Source: Pristionchus mayeri
Lineage: Eukaryota > Nematoda > Chromadorea > Rhabditida > Neodiplogasteridae
Assembly: GCA_036245805.1 (NCBI GenBank)
Contig: BTRK01000001.1
Span: 4,774,001 to 4,838,000, forward strand
Reading direction: 5' to 3'
Length of the DNA stretch: 64,000 nucleotides
Part shown: piece after piece, positions 24,424 through 36,000 of the stretch
Position numbering within the stretch: the first letter of the stretch is position 1
How the letters are laid out: each line of letters opens with the position of its first letter
Notes under the pieces: model-generated
What the model was told of the DNA's origin: nothing
What the model saw: the letters and a program-made list of their open reading frames with translations, nothing else
Database searches by the model: none
Made by a program: the position numbers and the translations under genes

Positions 24424-24794
24424 TGTTGTATCCTTGGCCCTTGTTATCCGGTGTATGGAGGGCGAGGATGGGAATAAACTCAAAGGTTTATTAGCAGACA
24501 ATAAATACGACGAGAATAGAGAAAGGGGAGACCGGTCACTATCCGGCGCTAGAGCTAAAGGAACAACTGAGGAGAGAGGCGAGGGAAGGCCTCTCTCGAG
24601 AGAACAAGAGAACGCGCGCGAGGTGGAGAGTGCAGAGAAAGAGAGCGCGCGGGAAACAAACGCGTAGTAACACGTACACAAGAGAGGGAGGGGAATTACA
24701 GTAATACACTAGAATTCAAACGAGTGAATTACAAAATGGGTTTTCTATGTATAGGAATAATGCAATTACTTATTAGTCTAATTCCTATACAACA
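24424..24794 (-). repeat. Left LTR (3' LTR in element orientation)
   Basis: 371 bp, TGTTGTA..TACAACA. Nearly identical to 26648-27018 (differences seen near 24522 and 24640). TATAT target copy at 24419-24423. Confidence 0.92.
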
Positions 24795-25569
24795 CCTCCC
24801 CTTCAAGATTGACACTTGTCGATCTTAAATAAACAAAATTGGGGGAAAAGAGGTGAGGTGAAGGCAACAAATTTGGTCAGGGATATCATTCTCGGATGAT
24901 ATTTCATTCTTGGACGGTCGATCATAGCGATGTCGGTGTCCTCCTTCACATCCTCCAATCCAACAAGAGTATTATCGTACTCTCTTTCCAGTGATACGAT
25001 CACTGATCCATCCATTGACTCGTTGACGAGGGTCATCATCTCGTCAAAGATCGGTATCCTTGTATCGATCGAGTCACTTCTCATCGTGAGAAGGTGCAGC
25101 TTTCCAAGGAGATTGCTCTCAATGATCATCCGGTGATTATTTTTCTCCAGCTGCTGTCTGTTTCCAGCGTTGTGCGTCCTGATCTTACATCGATCGAGCG
25201 TGACGAGTCTGACCAAGCTCTCTGTGGGTATTCCGCCCTTGCTGAGCAGGGTGTCCTCCGTCGTCTTGCCTCGATTGCCTTTGACCAGTCTGGCACACTG
25301 TGTCTTAGGTCGGTCTTCGACTTTGACATTCGCCCCGGGTCTTTCGACCTTGACGATTCCATTCTCCATGTGATGATCTCGACTCGTGGTGGCCTCGTTT
25401 AGCACCCGCTTCACCCTCTGAGTGATCATCCGGAGTTCTGGAGGTACGGTTACCCCCTCCGTGTGGCTGCTAAGTCGATCGGATGTGGCCTCGGAAACAT
25501 CCCGCTTCACACCGTATGAGACACGCCAGTTGTGGAATGCACGCTCCACGTCGTATCCATCTGTCACGG

Positions 25570-25700
25570 GTCGGTCGTCGACCTTGACAGTCGCCTCGGG
25601 TCAGTTGACCTTGACGAAATTCCTTGTTTCTGCCTCGGGTCCTCCTTTGACCTTGACAGTCGCCTCGGGTCGGGTTGCGACCTTGACGAATTTCCGTGGC
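25570..25700 (-). repeat. Degenerate short tandem repeats in the LTR-element interior
   Basis: Repeated GACCTTGACAGTCGCCTCGG blocks, giving reiterated VKVxxRPEAT-like peptides on the minus strand. They lie at the junction of the two internal ORFs. Confidence 0.65.
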
Positions 25701-26384
25701 TTGACGAAATTCTTGCCCAGGATGCCTCCATGGCTGTGTATCCGGTACACGTTTCTCGTAGGGCTGCTACCGTACTCTATCCTTGCACAGAATCTTCGTT
25801 TCAAGCGGTGAATGGGGCACTGACGCTGTCCATCACCATATCCATTGCGCTCCAGGTGCGACTTCCACGACGTCTTGTCGTATTCATCCGGTCCATTCCA
25901 TTGGACGCGAGATTGGCAGAACGACGTCTTGTCGATCTCCACGCTGATGGATTTCTCCATACAGCACACGTGCTCTGCACTTTCGCGAGAGTCTTCTCGC
26001 TCGCACGACTCCTTGTCGCACTTGCCAGAGGGCGATTCCATCCGGCGCACGTGTTTCTTCTTGGTGTCAGACATGTGCACGACTCTTCGCACTCGCACAC
26101 TCCGTACTTGTCCTGCCCACCGGGTGAGTTGTCCTTCTCTCCTCTCCTCTAATCTCTCATTGTTCGTCATTGTGGGTGTGATTATTCGAGAATCGGGCAG
26201 CATTTCGCCTCGATTTCGCAATGTAATCCGGTGATTAGTGACGGTCTTAGCCACTCTCGTTTCACCAGGAAAACCGACAATTAGCACCTGACTTGCGCCA
26301 GTTCCACCTAATCGCCAATCACACGTACTCACTGTGGCACAGTGAGCTCTCGCCCAGAGACTGCCACAATGACGAAATACACCA

Positions 26385-26565
26385 CAGGTTCGGGCTTGCG
26401 CGCCACGACTCCCCTGGGTGCCTTCACAACAGGCTTCGGGCTCGACCGCCGCGACTCCACCTGAGTGCTTTCCAAACAGGTTTCGGGCTCGAAAGCCACG
26501 ACTCCACCTGTTGGCTTTCACAACAGGTTCGGGCTCGAGTGCCACGTCTCCACCTGTGTGAGTCC
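26385..26565. repeat. Tandem repeat, about 4 units of roughly 45-58 bp
   Basis: Successive units contain CAACAGG(C)TTCGGGCTCGA followed by GCCACGACTCCACCTG. Located between the primer-binding-site side and the first internal ORF of the LTR element. Confidence 0.7.
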
Positions 26566-26647
26566 GAGTCCTCAATCACTCAGTGAGACAGCGTCACACG
26601 CGCAGACTCTACACTGAGGATTGTGAAGAGTGAATCCTGAACGCCAG

Positions 26648-27018
26648 TGTTGTATCCTTGGCCCTTGTTATCCGGTGTATGGAGGGCGAGGATGGGAATA
26701 AACTCAAAGGTTTATTAGCAGACAATAAATACGACGAGAATAGAGAGAGGGGAGACCGGTCACTATCCGGCGCTAGAGCTAAAGGAACAACTGAGGAGAG
26801 AGGCGAGGGAAGGCCTCTCTCGAGAGAACAAGAGAACGCGCGCGAGGTGGAGAGTGCAGAGAAGGAGAGCGCGCGGGAAACAAACGCGTAGTAACACGTA
26901 CACAAGAGAGGGAGGGGAATTACAGTAATACACTAGAATTCAAACGAGTGAATTACAAAATGGGTTTTCTATGTATAGGAATAATGCAATTACTTATTAG
27001 TCTAATTCCTATACAACA
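26648..27018 (-). repeat. Right LTR (5' LTR in element orientation)
   Basis: 371 bp direct repeat of 24424-24794. The TATAT duplication follows at 27019-27023. The identical 77-codon ORF in both LTRs is a by-product of the repeat. Confidence 0.92.
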
Positions 27019-27022
27019 TATA

Positions 27023-27937
27023 TGAGGCCGTTTGCCTTAGAATCGAGCAAATTCGAACAGTTCTGGCACAGCCCAAAAATCTCATTTATCCGAAACTCAG
27101 TGATTTGGGGTTATTTAAGGTGCTGAAAACGGTGGGCGCATTCATTTTGTCCCCGGAGTCGCCGTTGGCTCCAGACGACGTCACATCGAAAACACACTTT
27201 CTAATATGGCGTTGCTGTCGAATGTGCTAAAATTACGTGAACATTAAGTGACCTTAGTAAGTTACATGGTTAGAAGCGGCGTGACGAGAGGATTCAGAAT
27301 CTGTATTTTCGTCCATTTTCATACACGGAATTTTATTATTGCCAAATTTTACCGATTCCAAAATGTGGGCAAACGTAGCAGCCTCGCCCCTCTTCACCCT
27401 TCCCTCCTCGAGAGAAGCGAGAGAGTGTGCAGAGGAGAGAGAGTGCAGAGATGCGAGAGAACTGCCAGGGGGTAAACAGACGAGGGACGAAAGGGGATGG
27501 GTGAAACTTCTACGCTTGCCCACGTTTTGGAATCAGTAAAATTTGGCAATAATAAAACTCCGTGCATGAAAATGGACGAAAATACAGATTCTGAATCCTC
27601 TCGTCACGCCGCTTCTAACCATGTCACTTACTAAGTTCACTTTTGCCTTAGAGAAAAGATGGATTTTAAAAATTAATGAAAAATGAAGTGGATAGGCGTA
27701 ATCAGCATGAAATTCAACTCCGGCAACCATGTTCACGTTATTTTAGCACATTCGACAGCAACGCCATATTAGAAAGTGTTTTCGACGTGACGTCGTCTGG
27801 AGCCAACGGCGACTCTGGGGACAAAATGAATGCGCCCACCGTTTTCAGCACCTTAAATAACCCCAAATCACTGTTTCGGAGAAATGAGATTTTTGGTCTG
27901 TGCCGGGTATTGCTCGATTCTTAGGCAAACGGCCTCA
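27023..27937. mobile_element. F3 foldback element, copy b
   Basis: Starts TGAGGCCGTTTGCCTTAGAA and ends with the inverse near 27917-27937, with TA at both flanks. Arms pair over about 400 bp (for example GCCGTTGGCTCCAGACGACG with its complement near 27795-27815). It shares ends and the GGCGTGACGAGAGGATTCAG block with copy a at 17876. The LTR element inserted exactly at its left border. Confidence 0.85.
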
Positions 27938-28229
27938 TATAAGGTACACAAAAACTATTAACATGAAAATTGTTCAGCCGAGACGTCGGTCATTTCTCTT
28001 TTTTTGATCGACTCTTTAACTCGTTTGAAGCAAAATACGAATTTTTTGAATTTTTGAAATATCAAGATCCGGCTTTTAGGCAGTTTTGAGATTCCGGCTC
28101 CACAACGTTAATAGAAAAATAATAGTACTTGGGGACATCAGCCATGATAGCTTGGCCAAGATCTGAGCAGTTTGAACATTTTGTCAAACGACACCTGCGA
28201 TCTCTCAGAATACACGTGATATGCCATAA

Positions 28230-28760
28230 AAATCAAATCCAAAGCACGACTTGCATTTGCATAAATTCATCATGGGGTCAAAATGTTTCTTGGTTTTTGA
28301 ACAAAAATAGCTGGAGATCCAAATAGTGTACACTTATATTCAGTTAAATCAACTTACAAGCCTCAAAATATAGTCCCTTTTCCCAGAGATATCGAAGCAA
28401 GTGTGTAAAACTCGTAAAAATATTCTTGGGAAGATGGAAATTTACAGTTTATCAGAGTAACAGACAAAACAAGCACATTTTCACTGCTTCTTAAATACAT
28501 TGGAATTAATTAGTAGGGACACAACTTCGAATTGGGAGGACCTGAGGTCTTAGGGTAGGGGAGCAAGTTGTGTAAACGATTGGAATCTTCTTTGGCTACT
28601 CTACACAAATAATTGTAAGCTACGCAAAATTCAGTCTTCGAAACAGTAATGTATTAGTGTAAATTGGGGGATATTTCTAACTTCTCTAGTAAAATTTTGG
28701 TAAACTACTAACATGAAACATTTCGAAATTATAATGCAGTTGGAGAGTTGTGGTAGAACA
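28230..28760. other. Intergenic/3' flank of the 28.8-32.3 kb gene
   Basis: Contains the presumed 3' UTR of the gene to its right. The segment 28620-28765 resembles 19075-19265 downstream of the paralogous gene (shared AATTCAGTCTTC.AAACA and GGTAGAACAACTTCTCAG blocks). Nothing else recognised. Confidence 0.5.
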
Positions 28761-28765
28761 ACTTC

Positions 28766-31700
28766 TCAGCCGTACGGGAACAATCCCATGCTCTTCAGCC
28801 AGAATCCAGAAATCTCTTCATAGTTAGCACGAACTTTCTGCAAAATTGAGCATTGTGTTGAATTTATCGTCTTGAATTTCATCGCGAACTTAAGTAGAAA
28901 AAGTGGTGAACTATCATGCCTAGAATCTTCAGAAAATAATTTATAAAAAATCAAAATCGTTTATTTTTTTTCAATGGAAGTTAGGATTATGAACTATGTT
29001 TAACCTATTCGACGGTCTGACAATCAATCGATCGATACTACCGTACCTCATCATCCGTGGCCGCTGCACACTTCGCATGCGAACCGAAGATCTCGCCCGC
29101 CTCAGACTGTAATTAATCGATAATTTTACAATACTTATAAATGTTCACATGAGGTCTGCAGCAATCGACAAATACCGATTTATTGTCACCTAGCATTTAC
29201 GCTTGAAACAGCAACTAGTGATTGATTGACTTCAGAAGCTATTGGTACTCTTAAACTATTGGGGTGTCCGGAAAGTTCGTATAATGCTTCGGAAAAAAGT
29301 CAGTTCGCGATCAAATGCAGTGATTGCGCAATCTGTTTGTCAACAATGTATTGCATCATTCTGACGTTGAGTAGTGAGAGGATTTAATCAGTCTCCTAGT
29401 TGCTACATTGATTCTTGTGATGGACTCCCATCTCTACCTCCGAGCAGTTTTACTTCATTACTACCGTCTTGGCCGATCCGTGAAGGAGGCCCACTCTGCC
29501 CTGGCCCAGTCGGAAGGAGCTGACGCCCCCTCCATACCCTTCTGATATAAGTGGTTCTCCCGCTTCAAGAAAGGGGAGTTTGGTCTCGATGATCAACCCC
29601 GCTCTGGACGCCCTCCCTCCCTCGATCAGCCTCTCGTTCTCCGCACACTCAAGCGCAAGCCCATGGCCAGTGTGCGTGAGTTGAAGAAGGATACTGGTGC
29701 TCCCAGATCAACGGTGTCCGATATCCTCCATCGATCTGGGAAGAAGCCGAAACTCCCACAAGTGATTCCCCATGACCTCTCCCCCGAACAGCTGAAAAAT
29801 CGTGTTCAAGTCTGTCGGGAATTACTCCATCGTAGATCCAATCTTCGATGGGTAAATTCCATCATCGCTACAGATGAGAAGTGGATCACGTACGATAACC
29901 CTGTGAGGAGACTGCAAGGGTGGATGCAGATGAGAAGCCCACGCCCGTCCCGAAGAAGGAAGAGCACGGAAAGAAGGAACTCCTCTGCTTCTTCTTCTCA
30001 GTGCTCGGTCCCATCTACTGGGAGATCCTCGCCCCTGGCACCAGCATCAATGCCGACCTCTTCTCTGAACAACTGGAAGATGTCGCGATCAGAGTCCCTC
30101 CTAGACTCCTGAACCAGGGCAAATTGCTTCTTCTGATGGACAATGCTCGCCCACATCGAGCGAAGATGACCCAGAAGAAAATGGACGAGCTGAAGATCGA
30201 GAGGATTCCCCACCCACCGTATTCCCCGGATCTCTCCCCATGCGACTACCACTGCTTCCGCTCTCTCTCTGACTTCTGCAAAGGAAAGAAGTTCAAGAAT
30301 CGAGATGAAGTTGTGAGGGCTTTCGTGAACTGGGCGGTCTCGAAGAAACCCGCATTCTGGAAGAGAGGAATCGAGACCCTGCCCAATCGCTGGAGGGAGG
30401 TAGTGAGAAAGAAGGGGGCATACATTGGTCACTGAGAATTGTAAAGCATTGAATAAAAAATAAAAACAAAAAATTATAGGAACTTTCCGGACACCCCAAT
30501 ATTAAATGAAACTATCAGGTTGTTGCGAAAGTCCTGTCGCGACATAGCACTTGGACATTGTAGCGCATATAGTCCTTACTTTATCTTTCGATATCATATA
30601 ACTAATTACAATCGATGAGGTAATCGATAGCCTTTCTTGCGCACTTTACTCCACAGCTGAAGAATCATTTAGAAATTCACATTGTTATACGAAACCCTGA
30701 GGAGTGAGGCCACGGATATGCTCGTTTCTGCGTTTACTACTACTCGGAAAAGAGTGAAATGGCCAAACGTATAACATATTCATAAACGTCATGAGCCATG
30801 CATTACCAGGGCACATTAATAGATAGCCAGGCACAAAAGACTTTCTTGAAATTTTAAAATATTTCGGAATCAAGTTTGGACGAGAATTTGCGAAAACATG
30901 TTTTATCGTCTCATTTTCGAGCCGATGTATTTGGGAATCTCTATTATTCTGAAATACAGATGGTGTGAGGGGCACTAGACCGGATGAGAACCAAAAAATG
31001 GACCCTTCTGCAGGACCTTCACAGAAGCATTTTTGCCACTCAGAGAACCTACTGTGAATATGCTGGAGAAGGGTACTTCTTTTGGTTCTCATCCGGTGGG
31101 TTCTCATCCGACGGTTCTCATCCGACCTAGTGCCGTGTGAGGTGATTGACTTACTATTTCCATTTGGGGCTTGCCGAATATTTTCCCCTGAAAAATTCGT
31201 CTTTCAAAATAGAGATCCTCAAACTTGAATGACGAAAACTGCCTTATTTGGCAAAATTATTGCCCGCAACCGGCTTAATTGGTGGGCCTATTATGTTTAT
31301 CTGAAGAAGCAACCCTTCCTCTATTATCATTTAAACAAGAAATATTTCAGAAGTCGCTAGTTTTTTAGGATTATAATAAATTTTGCAACTTATTTTTAGC
31401 TCATTTCACTCAAAATTAAATTCGTTAAATTTTCCGGTTTTCTTTAGGAGCTTCACTAGGGGTAACTACATGGCTTATGATGGCTATGGTGCTCATGTAT
31501 GCACCTATCATATATTATGAGGTTAGGCTACCTAAATTCCAGAGAAGCGAAATCAGTGTATTTATGCACGCGACAGGATTTTCGCAACAACCTAATACAA
31601 CTCCACAGCTTTCATCCCATACTACCTCTAATTGACGATTTGATCGCCAACTCTTCCGTAATAAAAGGCTACCGTACCTTGGCGTGGTCGAATTCGCCCG

Positions 31701-32349
31701 ACTTGTCCCCCGGCTGGGTCTGCAGAGGGTTACGGTAACTCCAGGCTACGGTAAGGAGCACGATCGATACCTTGGGCATCATGTCGTACATGCGCTTCGC
31801 CGCCTTGAGAGCACGACGCAGAATGATGAGAGGGTACATGACCTGAGGATGAGGATTGACATTACGGCGTTTCACCATCATTCCTGTTTCATTTCCCGAC
31901 CTAATAAGATTACTATAAGGGCAGACATTCTGTCAAAGGTTATTTCGAAAATTTTGGGTAAAACCTGAGCACAAAATTATGAAAAGTTGAGATAACTCTT
32001 CCATTTACATGCTCTCTTGCGATGTGTTGTTGTCATTGTGCCAACAAAACGTCGCACTACTTGTTTCACCAACACCATTCTCGTTTCATTACCCGAACTT
32101 AATAATGCGCGATCGGGGGGGGGGGGGGGGGTGTTCTTTCAGCTTCGTTCTAATCAAGAAAAGTACCATATTCTCTCTCGCACGAACGAGAGTATGTGAA
32201 ATAGAAACAAAAAAATGGATCACAATTGCATCAATCATGTTCATAAATAGACAGTGTCACTTTCGATCCCAGCATACATGAGCAAATGCGATGATCTTTC
32301 CGGCCTCCAATTCACAGGTATCAAGGAGAGATTCAAACTCTGAATCCAT
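28766..32349 (-). CDS. Small nematode-type protein (105 aa), paralog of the 19.3-23.0 kb gene
   Basis: Five phase-0 exons on the minus strand: 32278-32349 (start ATG), 31771-31842, 31678-31719, 29047-29106 and 28766-28837 (stop TGA). Every junction is AG/GT. The ATG follows an acceptor-like AAATCGCAG by two bases, compatible with spliced-leader addition. The protein begins MDSEFESLLDTCELEAGK, has a basic/hydrophobic segment PLIILRRALKAAKRMYD (residues 28-44), and ends in a short aromatic tail (SGFWLKSMGLFPYG). There is no signal peptide or known domain. Exon boundaries and several residues match the downstream paralog, so this is a tandem duplication. Intron 3 carries a complete mariner element. 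Donors of exons 3 and 4 read GTACGGTA. Function unknown. Confidence 0.8.
29259..30499 (+). mobile_element. mariner element with intact ends and inactivated transposase
   Basis: 1241 bp flanked by TA (29257-29258, 30500-30501). Inverted termini TTGGGGTGTCCGGAAAGTT / AACTTTCCGGACACCCCAA. It lies in intron 3 of the host gene at 28766-32349, in the opposite orientation. The same termini bound the 910-bp element at 1470, which it could once have mobilised. Confidence 0.95.
29420..30435 (+). pseudogene. mariner transposase, broken by one stop and one frameshift
   Basis: Reading from ATG 29420, the frame begins MDSHLYLRAVLLHYYRLG and meets TGA at 29543-29545 (codon 42). It continues through the helix-turn-helix region (GRPPSLDQPL, then SVRELKKDTGAPRSTVSDIL) to the first catalytic aspartate in TDEKWITYDNP. 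Near 29905-29925 the frame shifts. The rest lies in another frame: WxxADEKPTP, the second aspartate in LLLMDNARPH, and the third in YSPDLSPCDYH, 34 residues later. This D,D34D spacing is the mariner signature. It ends at TGA 30433-30435. About 340 residues in total, the usual family length. It cannot make a full transposase as it stands. Confidence 0.92.
30960..31145. mobile_element. Short MITE with tandem CTCATCCG motif
   Basis: GGCACTAGACCGGATGAGAA (30971-30990) is inverted at 31085-31132, where GGTTCTCATCCG occurs three times in tandem before ACCTAGTGCC. The outer GTGTGAGG also pairs. Located in intron 3 of the host gene. Confidence 0.65.
32115..32131. repeat. 17-nt poly-G run
   Basis: Uninterrupted G tract in intron 1 of the 105-aa gene, preceded by CGATC and followed by TGTTC. 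It resembles the poly-G ends of F10 elements, but the following sequence does not match them. Confidence 0.8.
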
Positions 32350-32509
32350 TTCTGCGATTTGTTCGCCAAAAAGTCTTTATCACAATGAGATGTGGCAAAC
32401 AGCAAATTATTAGCGACTAATTACGCCATTAGATGGCTGCGAAACAAAACTTCAATTAGACATTAGCAATTAGCACTAGACTACGATAAAGCATCGATCC
32501 TCATTAACA

Positions 32510-33065
32510 AACAGTCAGTGAAACAACAGAAACGGGGGTTGGACAGGTGATTCTAGATGAGGTTTGGGTTCAGGATGGCTTTGCAAGAATTGGCTCTCTT
32601 CATTCAGCGAATTCACTCAAAGATCAGATCGGCGAGAGAGCGTGCAAAATGGAGAGAGTCAGATCATTGCTCCGCCCATAGTTGGGGCCTCTTCTCTACC
32701 ACGATTCCAATTAGTAATAAAATTACGGTGAAACATGGATCTTCCTTAACAATCAGACAATGAAACGACATACAAGGGGGTCAGTGAGGTGATTCTAGAC
32801 AAGGTGTGGGTTCAGGAAGGATTCAGGATCGATTAGAGTGTGCAAATTGAGGCGAGTCAGGCCATTACTCATCCCTAATTCTCTCCCTCCTCTACCACCT
32901 CTCTAATTAGCAATTAGCAACAGAATACGATGAAACAGAGATCCACGTCAACAAAAATCATCAGAAAGGGGGTTCGCTGAGGTTATTCTATACAAGGTTT
33001 GGGGACTCTCTCGAAGATCGGATCGATGAGAGAGTGTGCAAATTGAGGAGAGTAAGCCCAAGCCT
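32510..33065. repeat. Three diverged tandem repeats between two host genes
   Basis: Units beginning near 32515, 32755 and 32935 share GAAAC(A/G)AC..GGGGGT, GGTGATTCTAGA.GAGGT, GGGTTCAGGA and GAGAGAGCGTGCAAAATGGAGAGAGTCA-like segments. They fill the gap between the KH-protein gene (ends 33079) and the 105-aa gene (starts 32349). No exon seen. Confidence 0.6.
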
Positions 33066-33078
33066 AAGCTCCGCCCCC

Positions 33079-36000
33079 TCACCACATCTCCTCCTTCTCC
33101 TCCAACTTCTCCTTCAGCTCGACGATCTGCTTGATCTGCTCCTCCGCACTCACTTCGATCTCCTCACCGAAGGGACGAGCAGCGAGGTCGACCAACTCCA
33201 GAATTCGGGTCTGCAAAATGGAAAAAGTCTTTATCTCTCTTCATTTCCCACACTCTCTCGCCTTCAGGCTACCGTACCAGAATCAGTATTTACAACAGTA
33301 ATTTGGAAGATTGCAGTAATAAATCAACCGAATGCGGGTCTAAATGGTCGGCTATGACTTCCTCCTTCACCCGCACTTTTGCGCCGGTGACAAAGAGCAA
33401 GATAACACGTGACATTGAAAGAGTTGGTAAATTGATCTTCATTTTCGCCTCTTATGGACCATTTATGGTCGCAAAAAGCTGTGTGGTCACTCTTTTCATT
33501 TCCCACACTCTCTCGCCTTCTCGCTACCGTACTTAACCAGAATTTGCTACAGGATATTGGTAGCGAAAAATCAATACGATCAGTTGTTGTACTCAATAAA
33601 TCAATAATCCGATACCGTACCTTGGCGCCCTCGATGCCTTCAGGCGTGCCCTCGAGCTGCACCGTCTCGTAGTCATCGCCGTTCTGAATCGAGGTTACAG
33701 TAATCGATTGATCCGAGGAGTGGTTACGGTAGTAACAAATCGATTCTGATTACTGTAATCAGCACATCTATCGATACCTGCGTGATCTGCATCCTAACTC
33801 GGAACTGCCTGCTCAGCCTCTTGATGCGATCGCCGCCCTTCCCTGGAAATTACGGTAACTACGGCTGAATACGATATGTCAAATATCGATTTGTATCAAC
33901 TCTAATGGCATCGTGAAATTAACATCAAGCACGGCAATTTATTTCTCGACATCCTGTTCAAAGTCATGGTCCCTTTTCTAATCAAAAAATGGTGCGGCAC
34001 GTGCAGTCATTTCTATACTTAACGACACGGTTTACATCCCTTATTTACGGTTCTCTGTTTCACGGCTATGAATGTAGTGCTGTGCTTGGTTCGTAAACAT
34101 CGCCCGTTCACACAAATAAATGAAAATACGAAAACCGTATAGCACTAATACAGTATTTTGACAGAAACGGTAGAAAAGCTACAGACTCTCAGGCGAAAAA
34201 GTACAGTACCACAGGAAACCATCATGGTCTGTGCAATTGAATTTTACAGTACATCTTCCGAACAGGGGTGCCCATTTTTTAACTGTTATGTCGATGAAAA
34301 AATTGCCGTGATCAAGTAATTTGTCACACCACCTAGTTCACTCGGGAATACGCCAACATAAAGGTCAATAATGAAACTTCGATTCGCCCCGTCCCCGCAC
34401 ACTTTTTTGTGCACATTTGCACCAAGTTCTACACGTATGCAACATTCTACCGTAACCCTAGCGACTACCGTAACCCTGCTAACTACCGTAATCTTACCAA
34501 CTACCGTATCCTTGCCCACTACCGTACCGATGATATATCCGACGGCTGCACTGGGCACTCTCATCTCTTCCTTGTTCTTTCTTCTTTTCGCATCTTCGAT
34601 GGCGGCTTCGATGGCCATTTCGACGAGAGCGATCTGAGTGAATCGATATTCGATATTTTCAATCAATATACTCATTATCCTACCAGACAGATGGATACCG
34701 TTCCGGCAATGATAAAGATTTCAACTTAACACGGGTATCACCAGTCAGAGGAGGTATGTGGGAACAATTTCCAACTTTTATTTTTTGTTTGCCTTCATGT
34801 TATAGTGGTAGCATACACTAGAGCCAACTTCTCGAAAAATCTAGGCCACAGGTCCCAGAGCCGGCTTTTAGGAATTTTCCGGTTTTGCTACCGGCTATAC
34901 TGTATCTCTGCTCCCAGAAGAGCTAGAAACATGGCAATGTGCTCAAAATGATCGGAAAAATCTAATAACAAACTTTTATGTTTTGAACTAAGCGGTATAA
35001 CCAACGCTCGCCAAGTTATGCTCGATAAAGCAGATTTTGATCGAGATAAAAATTCGTAGCTTTTTCGAGAGTATGCGTTTCAAGCAATTTTATTGCAAAA
35101 TATAGTAGGTCGAGTTCATACATGAGTAGAAAAAATACCAAAATCGATTTCTGTGATAGGAGTTTTTGGCAATATGCATTTGAATGCTCCAAAGTGAAAA
35201 AGATGTTCGTTACCCTGCTTTGTTTTGCCAAATATTTCATAGATATTACTATATTTCAATATTTCTGTAATAGGAGACTTCGATGACGTCGAAAAAATAA
35301 CATTTTTCACAACTTCTGAAAATTCGATTTCGGAACCTCATTTTTCATCAAATTTACGGCTATCAAACTCAGAAATTTAACAACAGCTGCCATCAACTCT
35401 GGGTGAAACCTACAGTAGGCTTCGACGTCAATTGATTTCTATAAAAAGAACTTCTATACACGCTCTAAAAGTTATTATATTTTGCTTCGAAAATGCTCGT
35501 TCGAAAGGGAATTTTCAGAACAATTAATTTTTTTGATGTTCATAATATGATATTTAGTACGATTCAAGTATATTTCTCAATTATTGGTAACACTGTATGG
35601 TTAAATCAACATTAGAACTTACTAGCTTTGAGATAGGTAAATTTGGTAAAAAATGGGGTCTCAAAATCGAATTTTCAGAAGTTGTGAAAAATGTTATTTT
35701 TTCGACGTTATCGAAGTCTCCTATTACAGAAATATTGAAATATAGTAATATCTATAAAATATTTGACAAATCAAAGCAGGGTAACGAACATCTTTTTATG
35801 GCCAACGTCACTTTGGAGCACTCGAATGCATATTGCCAAAAACGCCTATCACAGAAATCGATTTTTGTATTTTTTCTATTTATGTATGAACTCGACCTAC
35901 TATATTTTGCAATAAAATTGCTTGAAACGCATACTCTCGAAAGAGTTACGAATTTTTATCTCGATCAAAATCTGCTTTATCGAGCATAACTTGGCGAGCG

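Larger units (their letters stand above)
24424..27018 (-). mobile_element. Non-autonomous LTR retrotransposon (2.6 kb)
   Basis: Two 371-bp direct repeats (24424-24794 and 26648-27018) begin TGTTGTA and end TACAACA, differ at only a few positions, and are flanked by a 5-bp duplication TATAT. On the minus strand a purine tract (GAAGGGGAGG) precedes the left LTR, and TGGCGTTCAGGA, a plausible tRNA primer-binding site, follows the right LTR, so the element reads right to left. The 1.85-kb interior holds two minus-strand ORFs of 324 and 254 codons (26575-25601, 25567-24803) rich in degenerate repeats. I see no gag zinc knuckle, protease, RT or integrase motif. Near-identical LTRs imply recent insertion, presumably driven by a related autonomous element. 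Confidence 0.88.
23356..28219. mobile_element. F2 foldback element, copy a, with three nested insertions
   Basis: The outer ends TCACGTGTCTTCTGAGAGAT (23356) and the inverse ending CACGTGA (28219) are flanked by TA. The outer arms 23356-23650 and about 27940-28219 pair (for example ACTTGGGGACATCAGCCATG at 28129-28148 with 23437-23458). Inside lie a further palindrome at about 23640-23945, inverted blocks at 23945-24100/24300-24420, an LTR element (24424-27018) and an F3 element (27023-27937). Confidence 0.82.

Noticed and set aside
24803..26575. The two internal ORFs of the LTR element as gag/pol
   Set aside because: No zinc knuckle, DTG/DSG protease, YxDD or DDE motif visible; kept only as unassigned ORFs inside the element.
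24262..26905. Identical serine-rich and glutamate-rich ORFs at both ends of the 24.4-27.0 kb element
   Set aside because: They lie within the LTR copies (or read into flanking DNA) and are low-complexity; no evidence of a protein.
35597..35989. 130-codon ORF with a 74-codon counterpart on the other strand
   Set aside because: Located in the F6 palindrome arms; the repeated peptide AIKLLETHTLE is the mirror copy.
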